Source: DATBHW01 sp046704085
GTDB lineage: Bacteria > Chloroflexota > Ktedonobacteria > Ktedonobacterales > DATBGS01
DNA: 21,078 bases
Direction of reading: 5' to 3'
Assembly (NCBI GenBank): GCA_046704085.1
Contig: JBJKSJ010000441.1
Span: 1-21,078, forward strand
In this document: one piece after another, positions 6,804 to 13,638 of the stretch
How the letters are laid out: each line of letters begins with the position of its first letter
Position numbering within the stretch: position 1 is the stretch's first letter
The notes under the pieces: generated by a model
Seen by the model: only the letters and a program-made list of their open reading frames with translations
What the model was told of the DNA's origin: nothing
The model's database searches: none
Position numbers and translations under genes: made by a program

Positions 6804-7856
6804 ATGGCTTTCAACCGCTATACAGGCTTTGGACAGAGCGATGACCAGGAGTGGAAGAGCCGCGACCAATACCCGGTCTATCCGCCGCCGCCAGAGTATT
6901 TCCAGTCTCCTATCCAGAATTATCCGGCCTATCCACCGCCGCCTGACTATTTCCAGGCAGCCACACAGCCCGCGCCCATTACCAAACCCTTGCAGCCAGA
7001 TTCCCTGAAGCCCGACTACTACGGCGAGACCCCCACGAACCAACTGACCGATATTCGCTACGACCAGCCCAAAAAGCGCAGCAAATGGGCCAAAGCTGGC
7101 GGCGGCGCGGGCGTTGGCATCCTGGGCGTCCTGATCAAATTTGGCGTCACCATCCTGGCCGGTCTGAAGTATGCTTTCGCTTTCTTGAAATTTGGCTCGC
7201 TGCTCTCCATCGTCATCAGCCTGGTGGTCTATGGCGTCGCTTTTGGCTGGGCGTTTGGCGTAGGCATCATCTTCTTGCTCTTCCTGCACGAGATGGGGCA
7301 TGTGCTGGTTCTCAAGGCCAAAGGCGTGCCTGCCAGCGCGCCGATCTTCATCCCCCTGATGGGCGCCTTTGTCGCCATGAAGGGCATGCCGCGCAACGCC
7401 AAAGATGAGGCCGAGATCGGCATCGCCGGGCCAATCCTGGGAACGGTTGCCGCGCTGCTCTGTCTGATCCCCCATTTCATGGGCAGCCAGAGCGGCCTCT
7501 GGCCGACGCTGGCCTATTTCGGCTTCTTCATCAATCTGTTTAACCTGATCCCCGTCAGCCCGTTGGACGGCGGGCGCATCGTCGGGGCCATCTCGCGCAA
7601 AGCGTGGATCGTGGGGCTGATCGTCCTGGTCGGGCTGCTCATTGTACGCTTCAACCTGTTCCTGCTCTTGATTGTGGTTCTCTCGGCAGTCACGGTCTAT
7701 AATCAGTTTCGCCACGCGGCCCAACTGCAAAGCTATTATCAGGTGCCGCTGGGGACCAAAATCTTCATTAGCCTGGCCTACTTTGGGCTGGCAATCTTCC
7801 TGGTGCTGATAATGTTCTACGCCCAGAGCCTGGTTCCGTTGGGGGCTGGCTATTGA
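6804..7856 (+). CDS. Site-2-protease-like M50 zinc metallopeptidase, multi-pass membrane protein
   Basis: A 350-aa intramembrane protease. Zinc ligands are visible in HEMGH (162-166) inside a membrane helix and in the second signature VSPLDGGRI (251-259, D255). At least five hydrophobic segments are present (~105-128, 131-167, 208-225, 233-255, 266-298, 317-341). The N-terminal ~95 residues are soluble, Pro/Tyr/Gln-rich and hold two near-identical units, YPVYPPPPEYFQ (23-34) and YPAYPPPPDYFQ (40-51). Such proteases typically cleave anti-sigma factors or other membrane proteins after a first cut, but no sigma/anti-sigma pair is nearby, so the substrate is unknown. The start was set at ATG 6804 for its GAGGA SD; an upstream TTG at 6756 lies inside a hairpin. 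Confidence 0.9.
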   Translation: MAFNRYTGFGQSDDQEWKSRDQYPVYPPPPEYFQSPIQNYPAYPPPPDYFQAATQPAPITKPLQPDSLKPDYYGETPTNQLTDIRYDQPKKRSKWAKAGGGAGVGILGVLIKFGVTILAGLKYAFAFLKFGSLLSIVISLVVYGVAFGWAFGVGIIFLLFLHEMGHVLVLKAKGVPASAPIFIPLMGAFVAMKGMPRNAKDEAEIGIAGPILGTVAALLCLIPHFMGSQSGLWPTLAYFGFFINLFNLIPVSPLDGGRIVGAISRKAWIVGLIVLVGLLIVRFNLFLLLIVVLSAVTVYNQFRHAAQLQSYYQVPLGTKIFISLAYFGLAIFLVLIMFYAQSLVPLGAGY

Positions 7857-7896
7857 TTCATCCTGGCCCAAGAACAGGGTTGCAGAGAGAGGGTTG

Positions 7897-8511
7897 ATGA
7901 ATCTCTCGAATCTTCTCAAGCGAGTACGCGCGCGGCTGCGCCAGGCGCCGCCTTCGGCGTATATCTGGGGCCTGCTGCTGCGGCGCAAGTTCACGCGTGG
8001 CGGCCTCATCGTAGCAATGCCGGGTTGGCCGAAGCCGCGCGTGATCAATCATGGCGGCGAGATTCATGTGGAAAACTGCGCGTTTTTTCCTGGCGTGCGC
8101 CTGGAGGTCTGGAAGGGCGGGCGCATTGTGATCGGCAAAGGCACCTACCTCAACCGCAACACCGAGGTGATCGCCCAGCAGGAGGTACGCATTGGCCGCC
8201 ACTGCATGATCGCCTGGGATGTCGTCATTATGGATACCGATCAGCACGGCATCGGCGGCGCGCTGCCCGTGGCAAAGCCGGTCATCATCGGCAATCAGGT
8301 CTGGATTGGCTGCCGCGCCCTGATCCTCAAGGGCGTCCATATTGGCGACCAAGCCGTCATTGGCGCGGGGGCGATTGTCACGCATGATGTGCCGCCGGGC
8401 GGCATCGTCACTGGCCCCGCCGCCACCGTGCGCTCGCTCAGCCTGCCCGAAGCGGCGAGACCAGAGGGTGTGGGAGGAGAGCTTGATCCTCCCGTTGCGT
8501 TTAGAGGATAA
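7897..8511 (+). CDS. Hexapeptide-repeat (LbH) acyltransferase
   Basis: A 204-aa protein of the left-handed beta-helix O-/N-acyltransferase family (WbbJ/maltose acetyltransferase type), which moves acetyl or similar groups from acyl-CoA to sugars or other acceptors. Hexapeptide repeats run from ~55 to 165 (for example IVIGKGTYLN, VRIGRH, VIIGNQVWIG, VHIGDQAVIGAGAIV). The likely catalytic His is H117 in MDTDQHGIG, followed by the typical DVPPGGIVTG turn (164-173). The ATG is preceded by AGAGAGGG at short spacing, with an alternative TTG at 7894. It lies 40 bp after the M50 gene and overlaps the convergent TPR gene by 11 bp. Acceptor unknown. Confidence 0.88.
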   Translation: MNLSNLLKRVRARLRQAPPSAYIWGLLLRRKFTRGGLIVAMPGWPKPRVINHGGEIHVENCAFFPGVRLEVWKGGRIVIGKGTYLNRNTEVIAQQEVRIGRHCMIAWDVVIMDTDQHGIGGALPVAKPVIIGNQVWIGCRALILKGVHIGDQAVIGAGAIVTHDVPPGGIVTGPAATVRSLSLPEAARPEGVGGELDPPVAFRG

Positions 8512-9787
8512 GCGCCTCGCCCTCCATCGTCGTGACCCGCTCCCGCGCCTGGAGCGCCAGGCTGGTGTCGCCAGCGCGTTCGGCTGCCTTTGCCAGTCCC
8601 TGCCAGGCTTCGCGCTGATCTGGCAGGCGCTTTGCCAGATACTGAGCCGCCTTCATCTGCATGCTGGTATCCATCTGCTGAGCCAGCGCCAGGGTGCGCT
8701 GGCAAGCTGTTGTCCCCTGGAAGTAGCCGCGCGCCAGTGATGCCGATTGGACATAATAGTCCAGCGCCTTGTTGGGGTTGCCCAGCGCTTCAGCAGCCTC
8801 ACCCAGCAGCAGCAGCGCGTGCCGGTCATGCTGTGCCCGCTCCTGCGTTTCAACGATCAGACGCACCGCGTCATTCTTGCGACCTTGCAAGGCCAGACCC
8901 CACGCGGCGCCCACCAGAATCTTCAGATTTCCTGGCTCGGCCTCCTTGGCGTGGCTGAAAAACCCCACAGCACTGGAGGGCTTGCCTCCCAGAGCGTGAG
9001 CCACTCCATAGGCCAGCACAACTTCAGGGTCGTCATCGGGGCGCTTCCCTAAGCTCTCACTGATCAGTGTCTCATAGCGCTCTCCATCAATCAGAAGCCA
9101 GGCGCGATGGCGCTTGAGGTTTGTGAGTTCCTGGGGCTGGATGATCGGCAGCGGCTTGTTTTTGTTGTGGCCTGCGGAGCGTAATCTGCCACGCTCAAAG
9201 CAGCCGGGGCCGCGAGCGATAATCTCCTGGAGTTCGGCGCACTTCAAGGCCAGGTCAGCATAAAAGAGCGCCGGGCCAAGCGCCGAGGCGCTCTCAAAGT
9301 ACGCCATCCGCAGCAGATGTGGATTGACCGCAGGTGGCTCCGAGAACTGCGGAGCCTGGTTTTTCGCCTCCTGGACGGCTTCCAGGAACGCGGCCCTGGT
9401 ATCCTTCGAACTGGCGCGGCGCGCCAGGTTTGTCGCCCCGGCAATCAGTTGGCCCACTCCGCGCCCCCAATCGGCCAGATGTCCCACGCGATAGGCCGGG
9501 GTGCGATTCGGTTTGTAGCCCAGAGCCAGGAGTTGACGCAAATAGAGATCGGCCCCGCCAACGCTACGCGAGGGATTGACTCGCACAAGATCATCAAACA
9601 CAAAGTGCTTGATCTCGGTGGTGTCGATAGTCCCATCGCGGCGGCGCTTATCATATTGATAAAAATGCAGACCCACTTTCGACTGCACGAGCAGCCCATT
9701 ATCCACATCCTCAGAGCTGCGCTTGTGGAAGGCATGGGTTGCCAGCAAGAGCACCCGGGGATCAAAATCATCAGCAGGAGATGACAT
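8501..9787 (-). CDS. TPR-repeat protein of unknown function
   Basis: A 428-aa protein with no signal peptide or membrane helix. Residues ~254-420 look like tandem tetratricopeptide-like helical pairs (for example EVVLAYGVAHALGGKPSSAV, ALLLLGEAAEALGNPNKALD, AWQGLAKAAERAGDTSLALQ), a protein-interaction scaffold. The N-terminal ~240 residues are a domain I do not recognise, beginning with a beta-rich, charged segment (VLLLATHAF, VGLHFYQYDKRRRDG, IKHFVFDDLVRVNP) and continuing in helices. Its ATG has AAGGTGG six bases upstream and sits 41 bp after the SH3-like membrane gene on the same strand, so the two are probably co-transcribed. It converges with the acyltransferase, overlapping by 11 bp. Confidence 0.82.
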   Translation of the reverse strand: MSSPADDFDPRVLLLATHAFHKRSSEDVDNGLLVQSKVGLHFYQYDKRRRDGTIDTTEIKHFVFDDLVRVNPSRSVGGADLYLRQLLALGYKPNRTPAYRVGHLADWGRGVGQLIAGATNLARRASSKDTRAAFLEAVQEAKNQAPQFSEPPAVNPHLLRMAYFESASALGPALFYADLALKCAELQEIIARGPGCFERGRLRSAGHNKNKPLPIIQPQELTNLKRHRAWLLIDGERYETLISESLGKRPDDDPEVVLAYGVAHALGGKPSSAVGFFSHAKEAEPGNLKILVGAAWGLALQGRKNDAVRLIVETQERAQHDRHALLLLGEAAEALGNPNKALDYYVQSASLARGYFQGTTACQRTLALAQQMDTSMQMKAAQYLAKRLPDQREAWQGLAKAAERAGDTSLALQARERVTTMEGEALIL

Positions 9788-9828
9788 CCTGCGCCACCTT
9801 TCAATCTGGCGTGCGCGTCTTCCGCTGC

Positions 9829-10422
9829 CTAGCGGCGGCGCAGATTCAGGATAAAAGCAGCTATCAGGGCAATGATCGAGAGCGCAAATAAGGCAAAACC
9901 TCCGACGACCAGGACAATAGCCGGGATCGCCAGAGGTTGGCTGTTGGTGCAGCTTGCCTCAAAATGGGGACAGTTTTGCATGACAATGGTATCCAGGATG
10001 AAGGCGAAGAGGCACGCCAGGATTCCCAGGCCAAAAGCTGAGGCGGAGAAGCCATAGCCCACCCGCCGCCGGGGAGGGGCCGTCAACCTTGTCTCCATTG
10101 GCAGAATGGCTGCCTGACTCCTCGTTCCGCCGGGTCTGGCTTCAGCCGCTGCGGCTGCCTGGTCGACCAGCGCCTCTTCAGGTGTGGCTGGTCGCGCCTG
10201 GGCGGCCTGGATATAGCCGCGCTGCCCGGCAGGCAGTTCGATACAGAGCCAGAGGCTGCTGCGCGAGACCACCTTGACTGCCGTTCCGGCTTTCAGATGC
10301 GCGAGAATCTCATGCCCCTGCGTTGGGTCGCGTTGGATGGGCACCGGGATCGACTTGATTGCCGGGCTGACAATATAGGTTTGAGGAAAGTACCCCGCAG
10401 AGCCACTAATATTCGAGGCCAT
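9829..10422 (-). CDS. SH3-like domain protein with two C-terminal membrane helices
   Basis: A 197-aa protein. Residues ~15-75 resemble a bacterial SH3-like fold (REILAHLKAGT-type strand, AVKVVSRSSLWLCIEL, GQRGYIQ), a module that usually binds cell-wall peptides. An Ala/Pro-rich linker (76-118) leads to a basic PPRRR, then TM1 (~125-148), a short loop with two Cys (C151, C158) and TM2 (~165-193), ending RRR. There is no N-terminal signal, so which side the SH3-like part faces is unclear. I chose ATG 10420-10422 for its AGGAG SD eight bases upstream over a start 18 codons further out. It leads the TPR gene by 41 bp. Confidence 0.78.
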   Translation of the reverse strand: MASNISGSAGYFPQTYIVSPAIKSIPVPIQRDPTQGHEILAHLKAGTAVKVVSRSSLWLCIELPAGQRGYIQAAQARPATPEEALVDQAAAAAEARPGGTRSQAAILPMETRLTAPPRRRVGYGFSASAFGLGILACLFAFILDTIVMQNCPHFEASCTNSQPLAIPAIVLVVGGFALFALSIIALIAAFILNLRRR

Positions 10423-10735
10423 TTGCCACGCTCCTGCCGCTTTCTCTATTGTAGCTGTAGCAACATTATAGCACATCCGTCAATAGCTATCCTTTATAAT
10501 CTTTATTAGGAGCAAGAGAAATTGTACTCTTTATACAAGTAAAAGAGCAAGAATAGTATCAGTGGATCGGCTGGAGGCCTGCTCTGCCAGGCAACTAGCG
10601 ATAGAAAGAGGCAGGTTGCACAGCAAGCGTCTTGGACGCGCGATCAGCAAAATCTGCTGGACACATGAGTATCCAACAGATGAAGCGCGCACCAAGCGTT
10701 GACAGGATCGGGAGACCGCAAGCGCCAGAGTGCTT
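10423..10735. other. 313-bp intergenic region between the WecG-type and SH3-like genes
   Basis: I see no gene here. The part from ~10480 to 10560 is markedly AT-rich. It has a 6-bp inverted repeat, CTCTTT (10527-10532) and AAAGAG (10542-10547). A second minus-strand promoter candidate is TTGCTC (complement of 10545-10550) with TACAAT (complement of 10521-10526), 18-bp spacer. A small GCGTC/GACGC hairpin lies near 10628-10640. No convincing terminator for the WecG-type gene was found. Confidence 0.5.
10465..10473 (-). promoter_or_regulatory. Extended -10 promoter of the SH3/TPR pair
   Basis: On the minus strand TGCTATAAT (complement of 10465-10473) is a perfect extended -10, about 36 bases of leader before ATG 10422. 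No good -35 is seen at normal spacing. The string TGTGCTATAAT is identical to that of the tsaC promoter. Confidence 0.6.
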
Positions 10736-11557
10736 TCAGGCGCGGCCTGTCAGGCCGGGTTTATCGCGGAAGCGCTGCACCCAGACGAGCGCGCCTATCG
10801 GGAAGAGAACCCGCGCGCGCCAGGCGCGACGGGGCTGGCAGAGAATGCGGAAGAACCATTCCAGCCCGACGCGCTGCATCCAGCGGGGGGCGCGCCGCAC
10901 GCGGCCTGCAATAAAATCAAACGTGCCGCCCACCCCCAACGCGACCCCCACGCCTGCCGCGCCCAGCGCCTCTGCATGCTGACGAATCCAGAGATCCTGT
11001 TTGGGCGCGCCATAGGCCACCGCGAGAACATCGGGCCGGGCGACGCGAATCCGCTCCAGAATCTGCCCTGCCTCCTCTGGGGCAGGCGATCCGGCATAGG
11101 TTCCCACGACCTGGAGACCTGGCGAGCGTCGTTCAAGGATGCGCGCAGCAGCCTCGGCCACGCCAGGAGCAGCGCCCAGCAGGAAGAGACGATAGCCTCG
11201 CGCCGCGCACCGCTCGGCCAGGAGCGGTAGCAAGTCGCTCCCGGCTACGCGCTCTGGGAAGGGGCAGCGCAGAATGCGTGAAGCCCAGATCACCCCCATG
11301 CCATCGGCCACCGACAGCGCAGCCTGGTTAATTGTCTCTCGAAAGGCAGCGTTTTTGCGCGCCGTCCAGATGAATTCGGTGTTGACCGTCATAATCTGCT
11401 GAGCCGGGCCGCCGGATCGGCGGTGCTGCTCAATAAGCGCCTGGAGGCGCTCCAATGTCTCGGCCATAGCAACGCGGTCGGCGCGCACGCCCAGGATCAG
11501 CAGGCGCTGCGGCGAAGCCAAAAGAAGCGGTGATGAAGTGGCAGAGAAGCTAGACAT
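10736..11557 (-). CDS. WecG/TagA/CpsF family glycosyltransferase
   Basis: A 273-aa GT26-type enzyme. Family members transfer a sugar (ManNAc, ManNAcA or glucose) from a UDP-sugar to an undecaprenyl-linked acceptor at the inner face of the membrane, an early step of capsule, teichoic acid or ECA synthesis. Motifs seen: MTVNTEFIWTA (56-66), LSVADGMGVIWASR (81-94, with the conserved Asp D85), RVAGSDLLPLL (103-113), the Rossmann-like RLFLLGAAPGVAEAAA (123-138), VAYGAPKQDLW (180-190) and ALGVGGTFDFIAGRVRRAP (206-224). The C-terminal amphipathic basic part (225-260) probably binds the membrane. AAGGAG lies 11 bases before the ATG. It diverges from the GT2 gene, placing it in the same polysaccharide locus. 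Confidence 0.93.
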   Translation of the reverse strand: MSSFSATSSPLLLASPQRLLILGVRADRVAMAETLERLQALIEQHRRSGGPAQQIMTVNTEFIWTARKNAAFRETINQAALSVADGMGVIWASRILRCPFPERVAGSDLLPLLAERCAARGYRLFLLGAAPGVAEAAARILERRSPGLQVVGTYAGSPAPEEAGQILERIRVARPDVLAVAYGAPKQDLWIRQHAEALGAAGVGVALGVGGTFDFIAGRVRRAPRWMQRVGLEWFFRILCQPRRAWRARVLFPIGALVWVQRFRDKPGLTGRA

Positions 11558-11884
11558 CGAAGGTGTGGCTCCTTGCTTTGCAGGATGGTCAGAGAACTAT
11601 AAACTTATAACGCAAGGTAGCATCTCTGGGTTGAGAGCACATGGTCGAAAAGTAAAGGTTTGGTTGCAATACGCCCCCTCTGGTTACGATGGACGGTCAA
11701 GAAACCGAAACGTAACAACCGCCATTCTCTCTCTTTTCTCAACCTCGCCGCGACGCCGCTCGCACTGTGCTGCTGTTACTCTCTGAATGAGCTTGCGTTA
11801 CTCCTAATAGAGGTTTCTGGGAGGCGGCGATCAGAAGGTTCCTTTCCTGGCGGGGCCAGTAATGAATAAAGGCGGTGATCCCTG
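11558..11884. other. Divergent 327-bp regulatory region between two glycosyltransferases
   Basis: No gene is supported here. AT-rich TATAAACTTATA (11598-11609) is a near-palindrome that could supply a -10 in either direction, but no good -35 partner was found. Pyrimidine-rich sequence runs through ~11720-11755, and a direct repeat of GTTACTC occurs in ~11770-11805. A short CTGGC/GCCAG hairpin lies just ahead of the GT2 start. I recognise no riboswitch. Confidence 0.45.
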
Positions 11885-13078
11885 GTGCAGATCGCAGTAT
11901 GGCTGCATATCCTGTTGCTCAGTGTTGAGGTCGCGCTCTGCCTGCCGATGCTCTACCTGCTGACGCTCAGCCTGGCGGCGCTCTTCCAGCGGCAGCCAGG
12001 TGAAGCGCCAACGAGCGCGCCGACGACACACTTTGCCTTGCTCATTCCAGCGCATAACGAAGAGGCCGTGCTGGGAGCCATGCTCGCCAGCCTGAGCGCG
12101 CTGGAGTATCCGCCCAAACTGGTGGACGCGCATGTAGTCGCCGATAACTGCACCGATGCCACCGCCGCTATTGCGCGCGAGGCGGGCGTGTTCGTCTATG
12201 AGCGGCAGGATACCAGCGAGCTAGGCAAGGGCTACGCGCTGCGCTGGCTGCTCGGCCAGGTCGAGGCGACGGGTCGTCGGTATGATGCGTATGTGGTCAT
12301 CGATGCCGATGCCGTCGTCTCGTCGAATTTCTTGCGCGAAATGGATACCCGGCTCCAGGCAGGTCAGGCGATCATCCAGAGCCAATATCGCGTGCAGAAC
12401 AGTCAGGAAGCCTGGACGGCGGGGCTGCGGGCGGTGGCGTTCGCGCTCTTCAATCACCTGCGCCCGTTGGGGCGCACCGCGCTGGGGTGGTCCTGTGGAC
12501 TCAAGGGCACAGGGATGTGCTTCAGCGCGGCAGTCGTGCGGCAATTTGGCTGGAATACCTTCTCGCTCACTGAGGATGTGGACTATCATGTGACCCTGCT
12601 GAAAGCCGGGCTGCGCGTCGCCTACGCGCCAACGGCGATTGTCTGGAGCGCGATGCCCACCTCGCTCAAGCAGGCGCAGTCGCAGCAGATGCGCTGGGAG
12701 CGCGGTAGGCTAGAACTGGTGCGCAGGCATGTGCCGCACCTGTTGTGGCAGACGCTGCGCACCGGCAACACGGCCCTGTTTGACGCGGCGATGGAGATTC
12801 TGGCGCCGCCGCTTTCAGTGCTGGCCGGATTGATCGTCTGCTGCTGCGCGGCAGGCTTCCTGCTCCCGTCGTCCTTCGGCTTCCGGCTGGGGCTGGCGCT
12901 GGTGGTGGCGCTGAGCCTCTACGTGTTGATCGGGCTGCGGCTGGCGCGCCTGCCGCTGGCGGCCTATCGCTCGCTGCTCTTCGCCCCCGCGTATATCGTC
13001 TGGAAGCTCTGGGTTTATGGAGTGGCCCTGGTTGCTCCTGGTGAACGGCGCTGGGTACGCACCCAGCGGAAGGCGTAA
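11885..13078 (+). CDS. Family 2 glycosyltransferase, membrane-bound, processive-type motifs
   Basis: A 397-aa enzyme. One N-terminal membrane helix (~5-33) precedes a cytosolic GT-A domain (~48-285) with FALLIPAHNEE (50-60), the UDP/metal-binding IDADA (139-143; D140, D142), the acceptor/base TED (229-231) and QxxRW in QQMRW (267-271). Two or three C-terminal helices follow (~305-328, 334-357, 362-385). The D, DxD, TED, QxxRW set is that of processive GT2 enzymes (cellulose, hyaluronan, poly-GlcNAc synthases), though some non-processive enzymes also carry it. The start is a GTG with only a loose AAAGGCGG upstream; no nearby ATG keeps the first helix. A strong hairpin terminator follows 35 bp after the stop. 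Confidence 0.92.
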   Translation: MQIAVWLHILLLSVEVALCLPMLYLLTLSLAALFQRQPGEAPTSAPTTHFALLIPAHNEEAVLGAMLASLSALEYPPKLVDAHVVADNCTDATAAIAREAGVFVYERQDTSELGKGYALRWLLGQVEATGRRYDAYVVIDADAVVSSNFLREMDTRLQAGQAIIQSQYRVQNSQEAWTAGLRAVAFALFNHLRPLGRTALGWSCGLKGTGMCFSAAVVRQFGWNTFSLTEDVDYHVTLLKAGLRVAYAPTAIVWSAMPTSLKQAQSQQMRWERGRLELVRRHVPHLLWQTLRTGNTALFDAAMEILAPPLSVLAGLIVCCCAAGFLLPSSFGFRLGLALVVALSLYVLIGLRLARLPLAAYRSLLFAPAYIVWKLWVYGVALVAPGERRWVRTQRKA

Positions 13079-13113
13079 AGAGCCTGTTGTCTTCGATTCA
13101 GCCAAACAGCACA

Positions 13114-13155
13114 AGAGAGCGCCCGCTAGCCTATTTGGGCTATTGGGCACTCTCT
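13114..13155 (+). terminator. Terminator of the GT2 gene
   Basis: AGAGAGCGCCC (13114-13124) pairs with GGGCACTCTCT (13145-13155) with one C-A mismatch, and the loop contains a nested TAGCC/GGCTA stem. A T-rich tail, CTTCTGT, follows directly. It lies 35 bp after the GT2 stop and separates it from the operon that begins at 13372. The structure is near-symmetric and might act on both strands. Confidence 0.75.
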
Positions 13156-13161
13156 CTTCTG

Positions 13162-13167
13162 TATAAT
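13162..13167 (+). promoter_or_regulatory. Possible -10 element for the exopolysaccharide operon
   Basis: A perfect TATAAT hexamer lies just after the terminator. No recognisable -35 occurs at 15-19 bp, because that stretch is inside the hairpin. If used, the leader to ATG 13372 would be ~200 nt. A promoter nearer 13290-13320 is equally possible. Confidence 0.35.
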
Positions 13168-13271
13168 AACCGAGGTCGCCTCTGCTGCTTCCTGGAACGA
13201 TCAGCCTGTGGCACGGCGGGAGAAGCGAAGGTTGTCAGATTATTCCGATCCGGCTCACCTTCTTAACCTGT

Positions 13272-13316
13272 TCTCAACCGGGTCTCAATGTTACACCATG
13301 ATACACGGCTATACAC
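13272..13316. repeat. Phased direct repeats upstream of the HTH gene
   Basis: TACAC occurs three times with an exact 10-bp period (13292-13296, 13302-13306, 13312-13316). It is preceded by TCTCAA twice with an 11-bp period (13272-13277, 13283-13288). Same-face head-to-tail repeats are what small MerR-superfamily proteins of the BldC/excisionase type bind. The cluster ends 55 bp before the start of such a protein, so autoregulation is plausible but inferred. Confidence 0.5.
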
Positions 13317-13371
13317 TATTAGACATTACGCACGCGTTGTATCAGGGCCAGGGAACCGGAGGAAAGATGCC

Positions 13372-13638
13372 ATGTTAGAACACCTTACACCGGAAGACGC
13401 GCTCTTGACCTTTAAGGAAGCGATGAACTTCCTGCGTGTCAGCCGTTCAACGTTATACCGTCTGATGTGGTCAGGGCAGTTGCGGGGCCACAAAGTTGGT
13501 AGCACCTGGCGTTTCTATAAACACGACCTGCGCGGTGTGGTCGCCAGCGCCCCTGTCGGCGGCGCACACGCGCTGGCAGAAGAACACCTCGCAACCGCGC
13601 GCTCACTAGGGAATGCCCCCAGGGAGGAACATCGATGA
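13372..13638 (+). CDS. Small excisionase/BldC-like helix-turn-helix protein
   Basis: An 88-aa DNA-binding protein of the HTH_17/MerR-like excisionase fold. Residues ~10-54 hold the helix-turn-helix and wing: LLTFKEAMNFLRVSRSTLYR (11-30), the linker LMWSGQLRGHKV and the wing GSTWRFYKHDL (43-53). The C-terminal ~34 residues are Ala/Glu-rich and lack any effector domain. I chose ATG 13372 because GGAGGA (13358-13363) lies eight bases upstream; a longer reading from 13288 would cross the direct repeats. Its TGA overlaps the ATG of the next gene (ATGA), so translation is probably coupled. As first gene of the polysaccharide operon it is most likely a regulator of it. There are no phage genes around, so a recombination role is unlikely. 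Confidence 0.88.
   Translation: MLEHLTPEDALLTFKEAMNFLRVSRSTLYRLMWSGQLRGHKVGSTWRFYKHDLRGVVASAPVGGAHALAEEHLATARSLGNAPREEHR

Noticed and set aside
6597..8048. 483-aa minus-strand ORF
   Set aside because: It spans the ends of three real plus-strand genes including the M50 peptidase with HExxH; the Asp/Gln/His-rich sequence mirrors hydrophobic codons on the other strand.
11558..11884. Possible c-di-GMP riboswitch ahead of the GT2 gene
   Set aside because: I searched by eye for GEMM-like conserved blocks and found none in the needed order; only AT-rich and pyrimidine-rich stretches are present.
13288..13371. 28-residue N-terminal extension of the HTH protein
   Set aside because: No SD for that start, it crosses the phased direct repeats, and the inner ATG has GGAGGA at eight bases.
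13635..13638. Excisionase-like gene as sign of an integrated element
   Set aside because: No integrase, attachment-site repeat or phage gene is seen, and the ATGA coupling ties it to the Wzz gene.
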